Shown here in pieces: positions 22,192 through 34,695 of a stretch of 64,000 nucleotides of DNA; positions within the stretch are counted from its first letter, which is position 1; the number at the start of each line of letters is the position of its first letter. The stretch is taken from positions 35,057,501-35,121,500 of the forward strand of contig NC_134145.1 of NCBI RefSeq assembly GCF_033958435.1, in the 5' to 3' direction. The DNA comes from Carettochelys insculpta (lineage: Eukaryota; Chordata; Testudines; Carettochelyidae). Position numbers and translations under genes: made by a program. Below the pieces are notes generated by a model. It worked only from the letters and a program-made list of their open reading frames with translations. It made no database searches and was not told where the DNA came from.

Positions 22192-23120
22192 AGACTGAGT
22201 GATTGGGCAGAAAAATGGTAAATGAAATTTAATGTGGGTAAGTGTAAGGTAATGCACATAGGAAAAAATAACCCCAATTACACATACAATGTGATGGGGG
22301 CAAATTTAGCTACAACAGATCAGGAAAGGGATCTTGGAATTATAGTGGATAGTTCTCTGAAAACATCCACGCAGTGTGCAGCGGCAGTCAGTAAAGCAAA
22401 TAGGATGTTAGGAATTATTAAAAAAGGGATAGAAAATAAGACTAAGAATATCATACTTCCCCTATATAAAACTATGGTACACCCACATCTTGAGTACTGC
22501 GTGCAGATGTGGTCTCCTCACCTCAAAAAAGGTATACTGGCGTTAGAAAAAGTTCAGAAAAGGGCAACTAAAATGATTAAGGGTTTGGAAAGGGTCCCGT
22601 ATGAGGAGAGGCTAGAGAGACTGGGACTTTTCAGTCTGGAAGAGAGGCGATTGAGGGGCGATATGATAGAGGTATATAAAATCAAGAATGGTGTGGAGAA
22701 AGTGAATATTGAAAAGTTATTTACCTGTTCCCATAATATAAGAACTAGAGGACACCAAATGAAATTAATGGGTAGTAGGTTCAAACTAATAAAGGAAATT
22801 TTTCTTCACACAGCGCACAGTCAACCTGTGGAACTCCTTGCCGGAGGAGGCTGTGAAGGCCAGCACTCTAACAGAGTTTAAAATAGAGCTTGATAAATTT
22901 TTGGAGGTTAGGTCCATAAATGGCTATTAGCCAAGGGTAAAGTATGGTGCCCTAGCCTTTAGTCAAAGGCTGGAGACAGATGGCAGGAGACAAATCGCTT
23001 GATCATTGTCTTCGGTTCACCTCCTCTGGGGTACCTGGCATTGGCCGCTGTCGGCAGACAGGATACTGGGCTGGATGGACCTTTGGTCTGACCCAGTATG
23101 GCCGTTCTTATGTTCTTATG
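22192..23120 (+). mobile_element. CR1 3' fragment, same family as the copy at 11038
   Basis: It is 5' truncated at the segment GACTGAGTGATTGGG, which corresponds to the C-terminal half of the RT. It ends with the tail GTTCTTATGTTCTTATG. Confidence 0.85.
22222..22881 (+). pseudogene. CR1 ORF2 C-terminal fragment
   Basis: The block [20 protein letters not shown] continues through [20 protein letters not shown] to [19 protein letters not shown]. This is the post-palm part of CR1 ORF2, with close to 90% residue agreement by eye with the intact copy. A frameshift near 22790 changes the frame, so the final residues ([12 protein letters not shown]) are not CR1. The true C-terminus continues in another frame to the TAG at about 22928. 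The catalytic motifs lie upstream and are missing. Confidence 0.85.
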
Positions 23121-24217
23121 ACCCCAGTGCCCCACTCCCAGATAACCTGCAGATCACAGGGAACAGCTGGAGGGGAGCAGCCGCCCAGAGCCTGCCCACC
23201 CAGACAGCCTGCAGGTTGTGGGTGACAGTTGGAGGGGGAGCAGCTGGAGAGGACACAGCCCTCCCCCAAAGAATGGCTTCCACACAGACAGCCTGAGGGC
23301 CACAGGGGGCAGCTGGGGAGCGGGCAGTCTCCCAGAGCTTGGGCCACTCCTCTGACAGGTTGAAGTCTGCAGGGGGCAGGTGGAGGAGCTGCATCCTTCC
23401 ATGGCCTGTCCCCCCAGTAGCCTGCAGACCATGTGGGCAGCTGGCGTGGGGGAGTCCCCATTGTCTGGCCCCTCTCCAGACAGTCTGCAGAGGAGCCATT
23501 GGAGGGTGGGGCTGCCCCCAGAGCTACTCCCTGACACTTCGTAGGGGCAAGACCGAGCACTGGAGTCTGGTGGCAACCCCCAGAGCCTTGACCCCCCTCA
23601 GCATCCTACAGGCTGCAGGGGTGGGGGCTGAATGAGGGAGGAAGGGGCAGTCTGCAGAGCCTGCCCCCCAGGCAGTCTGTAGGCAATGGAGGGGGACACT
23701 GGAGGCCAAGGGCAGTCCCTGCAGCCTGGCCAGCTCCAAGAGCAACCCACCAAACAGGTTTCAGGATGGAGGGGGCCACTAGAGGCTGAGGGAAGCCCCC
23801 AAATCTCTAGCCACCCCAGAAAGGTTGCAGGCCTGGGGGGGTGGGGGAGGGGCAGGTTGAGGCTGGAGCCAGCCTGCAGAGTACCAGCCCCCACCTGACA
23901 ACTGTGCAACCCCAGTTTCACTCCTCCCAGACCCTGGCCATGAACCCCTGCCCTAAATTATGCACTTCCTACTTGCCTCGACTTCTGCATCTCCATCCCC
24001 TGCCTTGAGCTCCCTCTGCCTTGAACCCCACCTACACTTCCCAACCCTCAGCTCTAAGCCACCCACCGCCTGTCCTTCCTTATCCCTGAACCAACGCTCC
24101 AGCCTTCATTTTTTTAATTTTTAAAAAATACTGTCGGTGATAAAAAGCATGTACATTTTTCATTTATTTTTTAAAAGTTACTTCAAAGACTCAAACAACA
24201 TCAGGTACATCTGCTAG

Positions 24218-26215
24218 TTGAAAATGTTTCCATAGTCAATGAACATTATGTCCATTATCTGATTTAGTAAGAATGATGCCTGTCATTTCTGTATAATGAA
24301 AAAATATTGTATGCTATATGTTATTGAGCATCAAGCCAGATCAGTGTGGAAGGAACACACCAAACACACAATATTCAAAACTTGCAAACAAAGTTATCAA
24401 GTTCATAGAAGCTGCTTTCCTAAGCCAATTACAAATGATGGTCTGGGTCCTCACCAACTTTCATGGGTGGATAGTTAGAACTAATGCCACTAAATTTAAT
24501 GGAATTATATAATATTTTCCACCAAGAAGCTGAAAATGAATAGGACACTTTACCAAAAAAAGAGTATTCAGTTAACATACATAATTATAAAAACCTGGTA
24601 GGTTTTACTAATAGGAAATAAATCATGTGTATCTGTGAAGAGTGTTGTGTGAGTTTTAGATTCATGGTTTATAATGACCACATTACCCACACATGACAAA
24701 GCAGTGAGTAAGCAAAGCTGTTAGTATAATGAGTAACACTTGTAGCCCCTCTTCCTGCCTGTCTGCTTCTGTGTGTGTGACCCAAGTAACGCAGACACTA
24801 GTATATATATATTTTTTTTACAGGAAAAGTGCCTTACTGGATCTTTCTTACTGTTTTGCTAGTACAGGGAAAAAAGAGATAAGGAATAAAAGTAGATTTG
24901 AGAAAATTGTAATACTGCTATGCATAAAAAAGAAAATACGTGAAAAATATTGTCTTAAATCAGAGGCCCCCAAACTGGAGGAGGTATAGAGGAACATCAA
25001 AGGGGGGACACAGCAGGGCACAGTCCTGCCCCCAACTGCCTTTCTCATTCCCAGGACCACACCTACTCCCATCCCCATCTTTGGCATGTCTCCATGCACA
25101 TCCCTGCCCCCCGCTGGAGCTGTGGCTCTGTCCCAGGCAAGTGCTAGATTTGGGAGTGGGCAGGGAGCAGAGTTGCACGTGGCTGCAGACCTGGCTTCTG
25201 GCTCCCACTGCTCCCAGACCCCACCCCCAGCTGTATGCTCTGCCTTTGCTACCTTACTCCTGTACACATCCCTCCCCGCACACCCCTCCCTCCACTGAGC
25301 CACAGGCCCACTCCCAACCCCAGGGAGAGGGATGGGAGAAGTCCAGACAGGGATAAAAGAAGGTGCAACACTCAAAAGTCCTCAGACTGCTGCCTTAAAA
25401 TAGTATTCTTAGCTCTGTTCAGAGCTACCTTACTGTGTCCTTTGTACTTAGATACTAATATTGTGAGAGACAATATAGTCATTCTTACTACATTCTGTTC
25501 AACAGCTTGGCCCTGTAACATTGAACATGGTCTCTAACCCTCATAAGGAAGTTAAGACGAAAATCATCCCGTTTACCAAATTCAAGGCATGTTGTAAACC
25601 ACTTCTTAGCCATAGCATTCTCCTAGAGAACTAAAGTAAAAGGTAATCCAACAATAACAGCCCATCATTGCAAGCAGGACAAGAAACTGGTGTTATTCTC
25701 AAAATTAGTATCCCACAACTGCATTTAAAATTAAAGTGAAGACTTGAGCTCCCTCTCAGGTAGTTTTTGCTGTATCTTATTATTCTTACAGGTATATACT
25801 ATGTCTGGGGCTTTAGTAAGACCACCACATATAATACATAACCGATATTACTATATGGTGGTGATATACAAATAAACATCGCATTTATCATGCACCTTTG
25901 ACTATATTAGCCACCATTTGTTTCCTAACCTATTTCCAGTAGGGTAACACTTATCTTTCTTTTATACTGCAAGTGAGACCTATGAAAGAAAGCTCTGAAT
26001 AGGAACTAAATATTATCAATTAAATATAGGAACTAAATATTTTCAATTAAATATAGAAACTAAATATTGTTCAAACCCTGCTTCAGATACTGTTAAAATT
26101 ATACCTGCCACAAAGATTTCCTTTCCTTTTCTCTTTAGATGTGGAATAAACCCACCTCCATATCTACACTTTATGTCACCCCACCCCATAATGTACTCAT
26201 TTTTAAATACCCTAA
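24218..26215. other. Non-coding stretch with a GC-rich island
   Basis: 24960-25370 is GC-rich and starts with CAGAGGCCCCCAAACTGGAGG, reminiscent of hAT-like MITE ends, but I could not find the matching end. 25980-26070 has three copies of a roughly 27-bp AT-rich unit (AGGAACTAAATATT). No gene was seen. Confidence 0.4.
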
Positions 26216-26216
26216 G

Positions 26217-26633
26217 GGCTTGTGTACACTAGCCCCATCCTTCCAAGGGGGCATGTAAATGAGCCCAAGTGGTGAATAGTCACGAGGTGATGCTCACCAT
26301 ATGCAGCACCTCATTAGCCTAATTCTTGCTGCGTGAATTTCAAAGTTTCTAACTTTGAAGTGCCAGCAAGCAGTCTAGCTGTGGGCATTTCGGAGTACCC
26401 ATGCAACTCCAATGTTGCCTTACTCCTAAAATGTGTTGGAGTAAGGGAACTTGGAAGTTGCATGGGTACTTCGAAGTGCCCACAGCTAGACTGCTTGCCG
26501 GCACTTCAAAGTCAGCAACTTTGAAGTTCGTGCAGTGAGAATTAGCCTAATGAGGTGCAGCACCACATTGCTATTCACCACTTGGGCACATTTATATGCC
26601 CCCTTCAAAGGAAGGGGCTAGTGTAGACAAGCT
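26217..26633. mobile_element. Palindromic MITE (about 417 bp)
   Basis: The two halves are near-perfect inverted copies. AGCAAGCAGTCTAGCTGTGG and the GCATGGGTACTTCGAAGTG region mirror each other about a centre near 26435. The ends are GGCTTGTGTACACTAGCCCC and GGGGCTAGTGTAGACAAGC. It has no ORF of interest. Confidence 0.75.
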
Positions 26634-27240
26634 CTCACAGGGGCTACCCTTAGAAAGTTGACATTAGCTAATGGATTCTTCAGAGTTACAGTACCTCAGT
26701 TATTTTGTTTTCCAATTAGAGAGAAGAAATGGTGGCATCTTACTGTGGGGGTAAGCTTGTTAGAGGAGATGGCAGTTTAAATGCAGAGGCATTCTAGTGG
26801 GGCTATATTTAATATTAGCAAAAACTGAGCCACCATAATCCTAGATTATGGACTTAACATGAACTGGTAAAAGTGGTCAAATTTCACCACACAAAAAATG
26901 AGAGGGAAAAACTATTTTCCCCTCTCCATGACAGCAGCAGTGTTGAATGAAAATTGTTTTTGAATTTCAAAATGTGAAATTCTGCTTTGTTTCAAGGATC
27001 ACTTTTTATACCAAAAGATAAATATTTGCTTGAAGCTTTGACAATTTGTGTAACTGTGTAACTATGAAATATGGTCTCTTTGGTAACATATACAAGGCAT
27101 TATATATTTTTTTGTTTCTTTATGAAGACTATCAATCACAAAAAACACAAATATTTGAATAAACCACAAAATTGTCCATTCTGTAAAATTTTAATTTAAA
27201 GCAAAATTTCTGAGGTATAAAATGGCTGGCCTGGAATAAA
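26634..27240. other. Non-coding stretch
   Basis: AT-rich. I see no gene or recognised repeat in it. Confidence 0.5.
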
Positions 27241-27249
27241 ATTTCAAAT

Positions 27250-29935
27250 TTTAAATCCATGTCAAGAAATACACTGTTATTTATGCTCTATGTGAGGGAG
27301 CAGTATGATAGATCAGAGCTCCAGTATAAGGAGGGAGAAAAATCAGGTGATTGTCTTTGGATTAAGTTTAGAGATGGAAACAATGGAGGTGATGTTGTGG
27401 TTGGTGTCTGCTATAGACTGCCAGATCAGGGAGATAAGGTAGATGAGGACTTCTTCAGACAACTAAGAGAAGTTTCCAAATCACAGGTCCTGGTTCTCAT
27501 GGGAGACTTTAATCATCCAGATGTTTGTTGGGAAACCAATACAACAGCACACAGACAATCCAGGAAGTTTTTGGAGAATGTTGCAGATAACTTCTTGGTA
27601 CAAGTGCTGAAGGAACCAACCCGGGGCTGTGCACAACTTGACTTGCTGCTCAAAAACAGGGAAGAACTAGTAGGAGAAATAGAAGTGCATGGCAACCTGG
27701 GCTGTAGTGACCATGAGATGGTAGATTTCAGGATCCTGAAAAACAAAGAAAGACAATCAGTAATATATGGACTCTTGATTTCAAAAGAGCAGACTTCGAC
27801 TCCCTGAGAAAACTGTTAGACAGGATGCCCTGGGAAATGAAGATGAAGGGGAAAAGAGTTCAAGAGAAATGGAAGTATTTTAAAGAAGTCTTACTGAAGA
27901 CACAGGAACAAGCCATACTGCTGTATAGTAAGAAATGCAAATATGGTAGGCAGCCAGCTTGGCTTAACAGGGAAATCCTTGGTCAGCTTAACGTCAAAAA
28001 GCGAGCGTATAAGACATAGAAACATGGACAATTGATGAAGGAGAAGTATAAATATATAGCTGGATAATGCTGGGCAGTAATCAGGAAAGCAAAAGCACAA
28101 TTGGAACTGCAGCTGGCAAGGGATGTGAAGAGTAACAAGAAGGGTTTCTACAGGCATGTTAACAATAAGAGGGTTATCAGGGAAGGTGTGGGGCCATTAC
28201 TGGATGAAAAAGGTAACCTAGTGATGGATGATGTAAGAAAAGCTGAAGTACTCAATGCTTTTTATGCCTCAGTCTTCACAGACAAGGACAGCTGCTAGAC
28301 TGCGGTGCTAGACAATGCGGTATGGGAAGGTGGAGGGCAGCCATCGATGAAGAAGAAACGAGTTAAGAGCTACCTAGTAAAACTAGATGTAAACAAATCT
28401 ATGGGTCTGGATTTAATACACCCAAGGGTACTGAGGGAATTGGCAGATGTCATTGCCAAGCCATTGGCCATTATCTTTGAAGATTCTTAGAGATCAGGAG
28501 AGATCCCAGATGACTGGAAAAAGGCAAATGTAGTGCCCATCTTTAAAAAAGGAAAGAAGGACAATCCAAGGAACTATAGACCCGTCAGCCTTACCTCAAT
28601 CCATGGGAAAATAATGGAGTGAATCCTCAAAGAATCCATTTTGGAGCACTTGGAAGAGGGGAACATGATCAAGAGTAGTCAACATGGATTCACCCAGGAT
28701 TAGTCATGATTAAGCAAACTGTTTAGGTTCTGTGACAAGATAACAGGCTCTGTGGACATGGAGAAGTCAGTGGATGTAATATACCTTGACTTCAGCAAAG
28801 CTTTTGATACAGTCTGTCATAACATTCTTGTCCATAAGTTAAGGAAGTATGGATTGGATCCATGGACTATAAGATGGATAGAAAGCTGGCTTGATGGTCA
28901 AGCCCAACGGGTAGTGGTCAATAGCTCATTATCTGGATAGTGGTTGGTTTCAAGCGGAGTGCTGCAAGGCTCAGTTCTGGGGCTGGTGTTGTTCAACATC
29001 TTTATTAATGAGCTGGATGAGGGACTGGATTTCACCCTCAGCAAGTTTGCAGATGACACTAAGCTAGGGGGAGAGGTAGATTCATTGGTGGGTAGAGATA
29101 GGATCCAGAGTGACCTGGATAAATTGGAGGATTGGGCCAAAAGAAATCTGATGTGGTTCAACAAGGAGAAGTGTAGAGTCCTGCACCTGGGACGGAAGAA
29201 TCCCAAGCATTATTATAGGCTGGGGACCGACTGGCTAAATAGCAGTACAGTGGAAAAGGACCTAGACGTTACGGTGGATGAAAGGCTACATATGAGTAAA
29301 CAGTGTGCCCTTCTAGCCAAGAAGGCTAACGGCATATTAGGATGCATTAGGAGAAGCATTGCAAGCAGATCTAGAGAAGTGGTTGTTCCCCTCTATTCAG
29401 CACTGGTGAGGACACATCTGGAATACTATGTCCAGTTTTGGGTCCCCCAGTATAAAAAGGATGTGGATGTGCTGGAGCAGGTTCAGCAGAGGGCAACAAA
29501 AATGTTTAAGGGGCTGGAGCACACGATCTGTGAGGAGAGGCTGAGGGATTTGGGTCTATTTAGTTTACAGGAGAGAAGACTGAGGAGTGGTTTAATAGCA
29601 GCCTTCAACTTTTCTGAAGGGCTGCTCTAAAGAGGATGGAGAGCAACTGTTCTCAGTGGTGACAGATGGCAGAACAAGGAACAATGATCTGAAATTACAG
29701 AAGGAGAGAAGTAGGTTGGATATTAGGAAAAACCACTTCACCAGGAGGGTGGTGAAGCATTGGAATGTGTTGCCTAGAGAGGTGGTGGATTCTCCATCCC
29801 TCGAGGTTTTTAAGTCCCGGCTTGACAAGGCCCTGGCTGGGAAGACTCAGTTGGGGTTGATCCTGCTTGTAGCAGGGGGCTGGACTAGATGACCTTCTGG
29901 GGTCCCTTACAGTCCTACGATTCTATGATTCTATT
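27250..29935 (+). mobile_element. Second CR1 family (chicken-CR1-like), decayed
   Basis: Nearly all of ORF2 is present from the endonuclease onward. It ends with the CR1 tail CTACGATTCTATGATTCTAT. The protein differs clearly from the copies at 11038 and 22192, so it is a different and older CR1 lineage. 5' truncated. Confidence 0.85.
27259..29892 (+). pseudogene. CR1 ORF2 (endonuclease and reverse transcriptase), multiple lesions
   Basis: Endonuclease part: VGVCYRLPDQ, LMGDFNHPDVCW and LGCSDHEMVDFRI (27400-27735). Linker: KKCKYGRQPAWLNREIL (27930-27985). RT part: PDDWKKANVVPIFKKG near 28507, VIYLDFSKAFDTV with the motif A Asp near 28778-28815, a [13 protein letters not shown] block near 28955 in which the usual Pro is Leu, and the active site FADDTKLG near 29045. 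The C-terminal part continues through [16 protein letters not shown] to 29892. Stops at about 28017, 28296, 28488, 28620, 28938 and 29628, plus frame changes, make it inactive. Confidence 0.85.
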
Positions 29936-29963
29936 TATTTTTAGCAATTCCTCAATACGCTGG

Positions 29964-30392
29964 GGCTACGTCTAAATTACAGAAGTATTTCGAAAGATCT
30001 CTTCTGAAAGAACTTGTTTTGAAAGAGTGTGTCCATACACAAAAAAGCAGATCAAAAGAGTGATCTGCTTTTTTGAAAGAGAGTGTCCACACAGCCCCCA
30101 TTTTTTCAAAAGAACGGGCTACAGATCGAAAAAATCAGGTGCCATGAGAACTGCTCTTTCGAAAAAAGAGACCACAGAACATCTACACACATTTTCTTTC
30201 AAAAGAAGCTTTCGAAAGAAGGCGCATTTCCTGAAATGGGAGTGGAAAAGCACTTTTGAAAGGACCACCACATTCTTTCAATTCAATTTCAAAAGAAAAT
30301 GCTTTTTGTGTATAGACGCTCTGCTGGATATTTTGAAAGAGCCCCTTCTTTCCAAAAATGTTTCGAAAGGACTTGCTAGTGTAGACATGGCC
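29964..30392. mobile_element. MITE with TTTCGAAAG palindromes
   Basis: It starts GGCTACGTCTAAATTACAG and ends TAGTGTAGACATGGCC. The interior is rich in TTTCGAAAGA/CTTTTTTGAAAG inverted motifs. Translated ORFs here are low-complexity Lys/Phe-rich and not genes. Confidence 0.65.
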
Positions 30393-30799
30393 TCGTTGTA
30401 TGTGCATGTGAATCGAAATGTATACAGCACAGACAAATTCATATATACAGACACAGAACACAATTCCATTTCTTGTATCCCACCATTTTTATTTCTTTTC
30501 CCCACAGAGGATTCTTACCTCATTCTTGCTGAGTTGAATGGCTAGCATTTCTAATTACATGAGTCAGACACTCCTGTGATTCCCCAAACCTCCCACTTGT
30601 ATATTAATCTTTTCCAGATTCGTGGAATACAGAAATATACAGCACATGAGAACTCGGAGGTGGTGTCAGGAAAGAACCCACATTTTAAAGCTAGTAATAC
30701 AAATCTTTAATTTATCTTGCAACCAAGATCTGGTAAGTTTGCAATCCCTTAGCATTATGTACAGAGTGCAAAAAAATAGTACACAACAGGTGCGCATAC

Positions 30800-31207
30800 A
30801 TGGGCAGCTTCTGTCAACAAAACCGGGCATTTGTCAACAAAACTCCTGGAGCATCTACAAGGTTAAAGGGTTCTATTGAGAGTTTGTTGACAAAATGCAG
30901 CTGTTCAGCAGGCAGCATTATCCCTGTTCCCGATGCCTCTGTCCACTGTATTTTGCCGACAGAGTGTGCATGTAGACACTTCGGTTAACAGAGAGGGCTT
31001 CCTGTTCCCTGGCAGCCTTTTTTGCAGAGCTTTCAGTCAGTTATTCTTTCAAGAGAAGGCAGGGCAGTCTGGCTGCTCTCTGTCAATAGAGCGGCTTGCT
31101 TTTTCAATCTGCTTTTGTGTGTAGATGCTATCTATTGACAGAGGAACTGCTGAGGTTTCTCTGTCAACAGTGACCTCTGTTGACAGAGTCTGTGAGTAGA
31201 CGTGGCC
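30800..31207. mobile_element. MITE with GTCAACA/TGTTGAC inverted motifs
   Basis: CTGTCAACAAAA-type motifs recur on the left (30810-30840) and their complements on the right (31130-31190). The end is GAGTAGACGTGGCC. The left TIR is degraded, so the left edge is approximate. Confidence 0.55.
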
Positions 31208-33978
31208 AACATGTTGACAAATATCAACATCAAATTGACTCCATCCAAATAAAGCTCAATATAATTCTCAAACCTTCTTGCCCATGAAAACAGATTAACT
31301 TACTATAATATACTATCAAGGCCAACAAACTATAGCTTTGTCAGACCAACAAGTGAAACAAACCAAAAAGATGAGACCCCTTCAATCAGAATGTTTTCAC
31401 TCTGTTCTTCAGACTCTTAGCAAGAGCATGCTACAGCTCTGTGTAAAAGTAGAGATGATTTCTTCAGTAGTCAGGACCCCAAATGTGCAGATCTCAACCA
31501 CCACATGAAATTATATTCACTAGTGCTCCTTGTTTCTGTGCCCCTAGTAATCAGACAGGCATATTCAGCGCCAATTTGTAGTCACTTTGGGTTTATGCTG
31601 TGACTGGTGTAACTGTAATCAGGATTTATCTGTAATGCACTAGCTGGATCTTTCAAGGGACCTTTAAGCTTCATTCTCCAGAGATCATGTTACAGTCCTT
31701 CATTACAGAGATGCACAGAATCATCAAATGACTTGGCCAAAGCTATACCGTGAATCAGTGACAGGAACAGAATTTGGGAGCCTTAGCTTTCAGGCCTATG
31801 GTCACTGCTAGACTTCTCTGTCATCCCAAGTGTATCTTAACTGTGTTTGATTAAATCCTCAAAGTAATCGTAGTTTGGCTAATAAAGGCTATTCTTTTTA
31901 ACTTTTCTATCAGATTTTATACAGCTGTGGCACATTTATTTACAGTATGTATTCCTCTAGGTACATCACAAGTATTTTTCAGTAAATATTTGATACAAAT
32001 ATTTGCTCAGTTTGAAAGTGGCATTAAGTACAGCCCCTAATCTCCTCCCACATTACCTCTATAGTAAAATAAATAATATTGCCAACCAAAGAAAAAATAC
32101 TCTGACAGGCCAGAGCAAAGAAAACATGCACACAAATGGAGCCTTATATGACCTCTACTAATCATTAACTAATGTGCACAAAGAAAAGAAATGTATGGAG
32201 AACGAAAAAAGCCTCAGGTAAACAGATGGAAACCAGCAAATACAGACTGAATTGGGGACTGGACAAAGCATCACCATGCTATTGAACAATCCAAGAAAAT
32301 TGGTTCAGTTTAAACACATCACCGGTGCCAAAAACATTCAAATAAACTATTATGAAGGGAGGAATGTTTTAAGTAACAGAATGATACATACAATTACCAG
32401 CCAAGTCGCACCTCTAACACCTGATTTCTCCAGTTGCACACCCGTGGAGCCATCCCCTTCTTCTTGGGGTTAAAACAAGCTTTTATCCCACTCTAAGACT
32501 AGGTGCTGGGTGCTGATTCCCTCCCTGTGTATCAATCACGATCAGTTTTAGATGGTTTGACTTGGGCTCAGACTCTGCAGTTCAACTCCCTCCAGGACAT
32601 AATATTGGCAGTTTGTGACCAAACAGCATCCTTACTTCCAGTGGCTGCCAGCTACCTAAAATAACAGAATTTGGGATCTTCCCAGGTTCCCTAATGGGAC
32701 TGCCCAGAAGAGGGCGTACATCAGCTGCAGCTTCTAAAAGCAGGAAACAGCTCCTGGCAGGGCTCTAGGGAAGCACGTCTGCCAGCTCTGCAGCTGCTCC
32801 TCACCACCTGTCATTTTGCTTGGGCCACAGCTCAGCCCTGCTTCTAGTGGCATTGCAAGAGCTGCCTGCTGGGGTTTTGGCTACAACCAGAATAACCAGC
32901 ATGACCCCATGTCATAGTCAACCCACACCTGACATGCCACACCCAGCAGGTCCTGGCCCCTGCTGCCACACCCACTTTGGAGTCACATCATGGCCACCCT
33001 CTGCAATGAGCACAACAGGAAAGGAGTGTGTGTGAGATTTGGGCAGGGGGTGCAAATGGAGATGGAATGAGGGGGCAGTAGAGAGTGCTGGAAATCAGGC
33101 TCAGGTACGGGCTATGAACATGCTGTGCTTGGGTCATGTTGTGGTTGAGCAGCTGCAAAGGGAATGGTGGAGCAAGTCCCTACTGTGGACTTCTAATGGA
33201 TAGAACAGGGATTGTACACTGAAGTCTTACCCAGGGTGGAAGATTGACTTGAGTGGGCTCTGCTTCAAGCCAAGTGTTATTTAACAGAAAACATTTTTAA
33301 AACTAATAAAGCGTACTGCGCACATACCTCATTCTTCCCTAAGACCTACTGTTCCTTGCATCTGGGAGACCCACATCCTTCAGCTTCCTCCACTGAGCCC
33401 TGTCTGCCTGGACAGTTGTTCATAAGCAAACATTCTTCTCCTCAGAGAGGTTTTGTAACTCTTCTGGGTATGGGTGCACAGTACATTAAGGAGTGATGGA
33501 CATGGGTAACAATAGCAGAGAAAAGACATGGGAACATGGGCTTCACTTCTTCATTTGTTGTGTGATGGTCCTTTGATGGCCAGTTGCAGTCTGACATAAG
33601 TTTTGGAGCATATTAGAGACAAGATACAAGATATTTGAAGCTAGCAGCTAGTTGACTTTCTAGTGTGTAGGTAAGTCCCTTATCTGGCAAAGCACAGTAC
33701 TGCCTTCTTATATAGTTCCCACTGAATTCAAGCTTTATTAGCATATAATAGACTAACCCTAATACAAATTACATCACTGTAGTCACATGGGGAAGTCTTC
33801 TTACATGACACAGGATAAACTCATTGATCAGATCACATGCAGTGTTCAGATCATTACTTCATCAGTTCTAAAGCTTGGTACATAAAAATTCCTACAGCAG
33901 TCATATAACCTTCTTACATATCCACTACACTTATGTTATACCATCACTAACAATTTCTGGCACAGAATTTGCTACACA
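31208..33978. other. Non-coding stretch
   Basis: About 2.8 kb of unique-looking sequence. No ORF has recognisable domains, no splice-flanked exon was convincing, and no clear repeat was seen. Confidence 0.45.
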
Positions 33979-33982
33979 TATA

Positions 33983-34691
33983 GGCTACGTCTACACGTGC
34001 ACCCAACTTCGAAATAGCTTATTTCGATGTTGCGACATCGAAATAGTCTATTTCGATTAATAACATCTACACGTCCTCCAGGGCCGGCAACGTCGATGTT
34101 CAACTTCGACGTTGCTCAGCCCAACATCGAAATAGGCGCAGCGAGGGAACGTCTACACGTCAAAGTAGCACACATCGAAATAAGGGAGCCAGGCACAGCT
34201 GCAGACAGGGTCACGGGGCGGACTCAACAGCAAGTCGCTCCCTTAAAGGGCCCCTCCCAGACACACTTTCATTAAACAGTGCAAGATACACAGAGCCAAC
34301 AACTAGTTGCAGACCCTGTATATGCAGCACGGACCCCCAGCTGCAGCAGCAGCAGCCAGAAGCCCTGGGCTAAGGGCTGCTGCCCACGGTGACCACAGAG
34401 CCCCGCAAGGGCTGGAGAGAGAGTATTTCTCAACCCCCCAGCTGATGGCCGCCATGGAGGACCCCGCTATTTCGATGTTGCGGGACGCGGATCGTCTACA
34501 CGTCCCTACTTCGATGTTGAACGTCGAAGTAGGGCGCTATTCCCATCCGCTCATGGGGTTAGCGACTTCGACGTCTCGCCACCTAACGTCGATTTCAACT
34601 TCGAAATAGCGCCCAACACGTGTAGACGTGACGGGCGCTATTTCGAAGTTACTGCCGCTACTTCGAAGTAGCGTGCACGTGTAGACGCAGC
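33983..34691. mobile_element. Non-autonomous Harbinger derivative (709 bp)
   Basis: The ends are GGCTACGTCTACACGTGC and GCACGTGTAGACGCAGC, flanked by TATA on both sides (33979-33982, 34692-34695). The interior matches, in inverted orientation, the outer parts of the full-length element at 44287-52482: TCCCTTAAAGGGCCCCTCCCAGACACAC and the AGCTGATGGCCGCCATGGAGG block. Both genes are missing, so it is an internal-deletion derivative. CTACACGT-type motifs recur six times. Confidence 0.8.
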
Positions 34692-34695
34692 TATA

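Larger units (their letters stand above)
21125..24217. repeat. GC-rich degenerate minisatellite region, possible single element split by CR1
   Basis: The start (TCTATGTATATAAATTTAG) and the block CTAGGACCACCATATTTGGTA read like a dispersed repeat head. 21480-22160 is a degenerate tandem array built on CAGCAGCCTGACCCC-like units. After the CR1 at 22192-23120 a second array (23120-23900) has CCAGACAGCCTGCAGG/GGGCAGCTGG units. The end TACATCTGCTAG is followed by T. TC...CTAG inserted between A and T would fit a Helitron, but I saw no 3' hairpin. Confidence 0.4.

Noticed and set aside
24848..25375. 175-codon minus-strand ORF
   Set aside because: Falls in a GC-rich repeat-like island with no motif. 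A frame on the opposite strand is equally long.
30027..30545. 172-codon Lys/Phe-rich ORF
   Set aside because: Translation of the TTTCGAAAG palindromes of a MITE.
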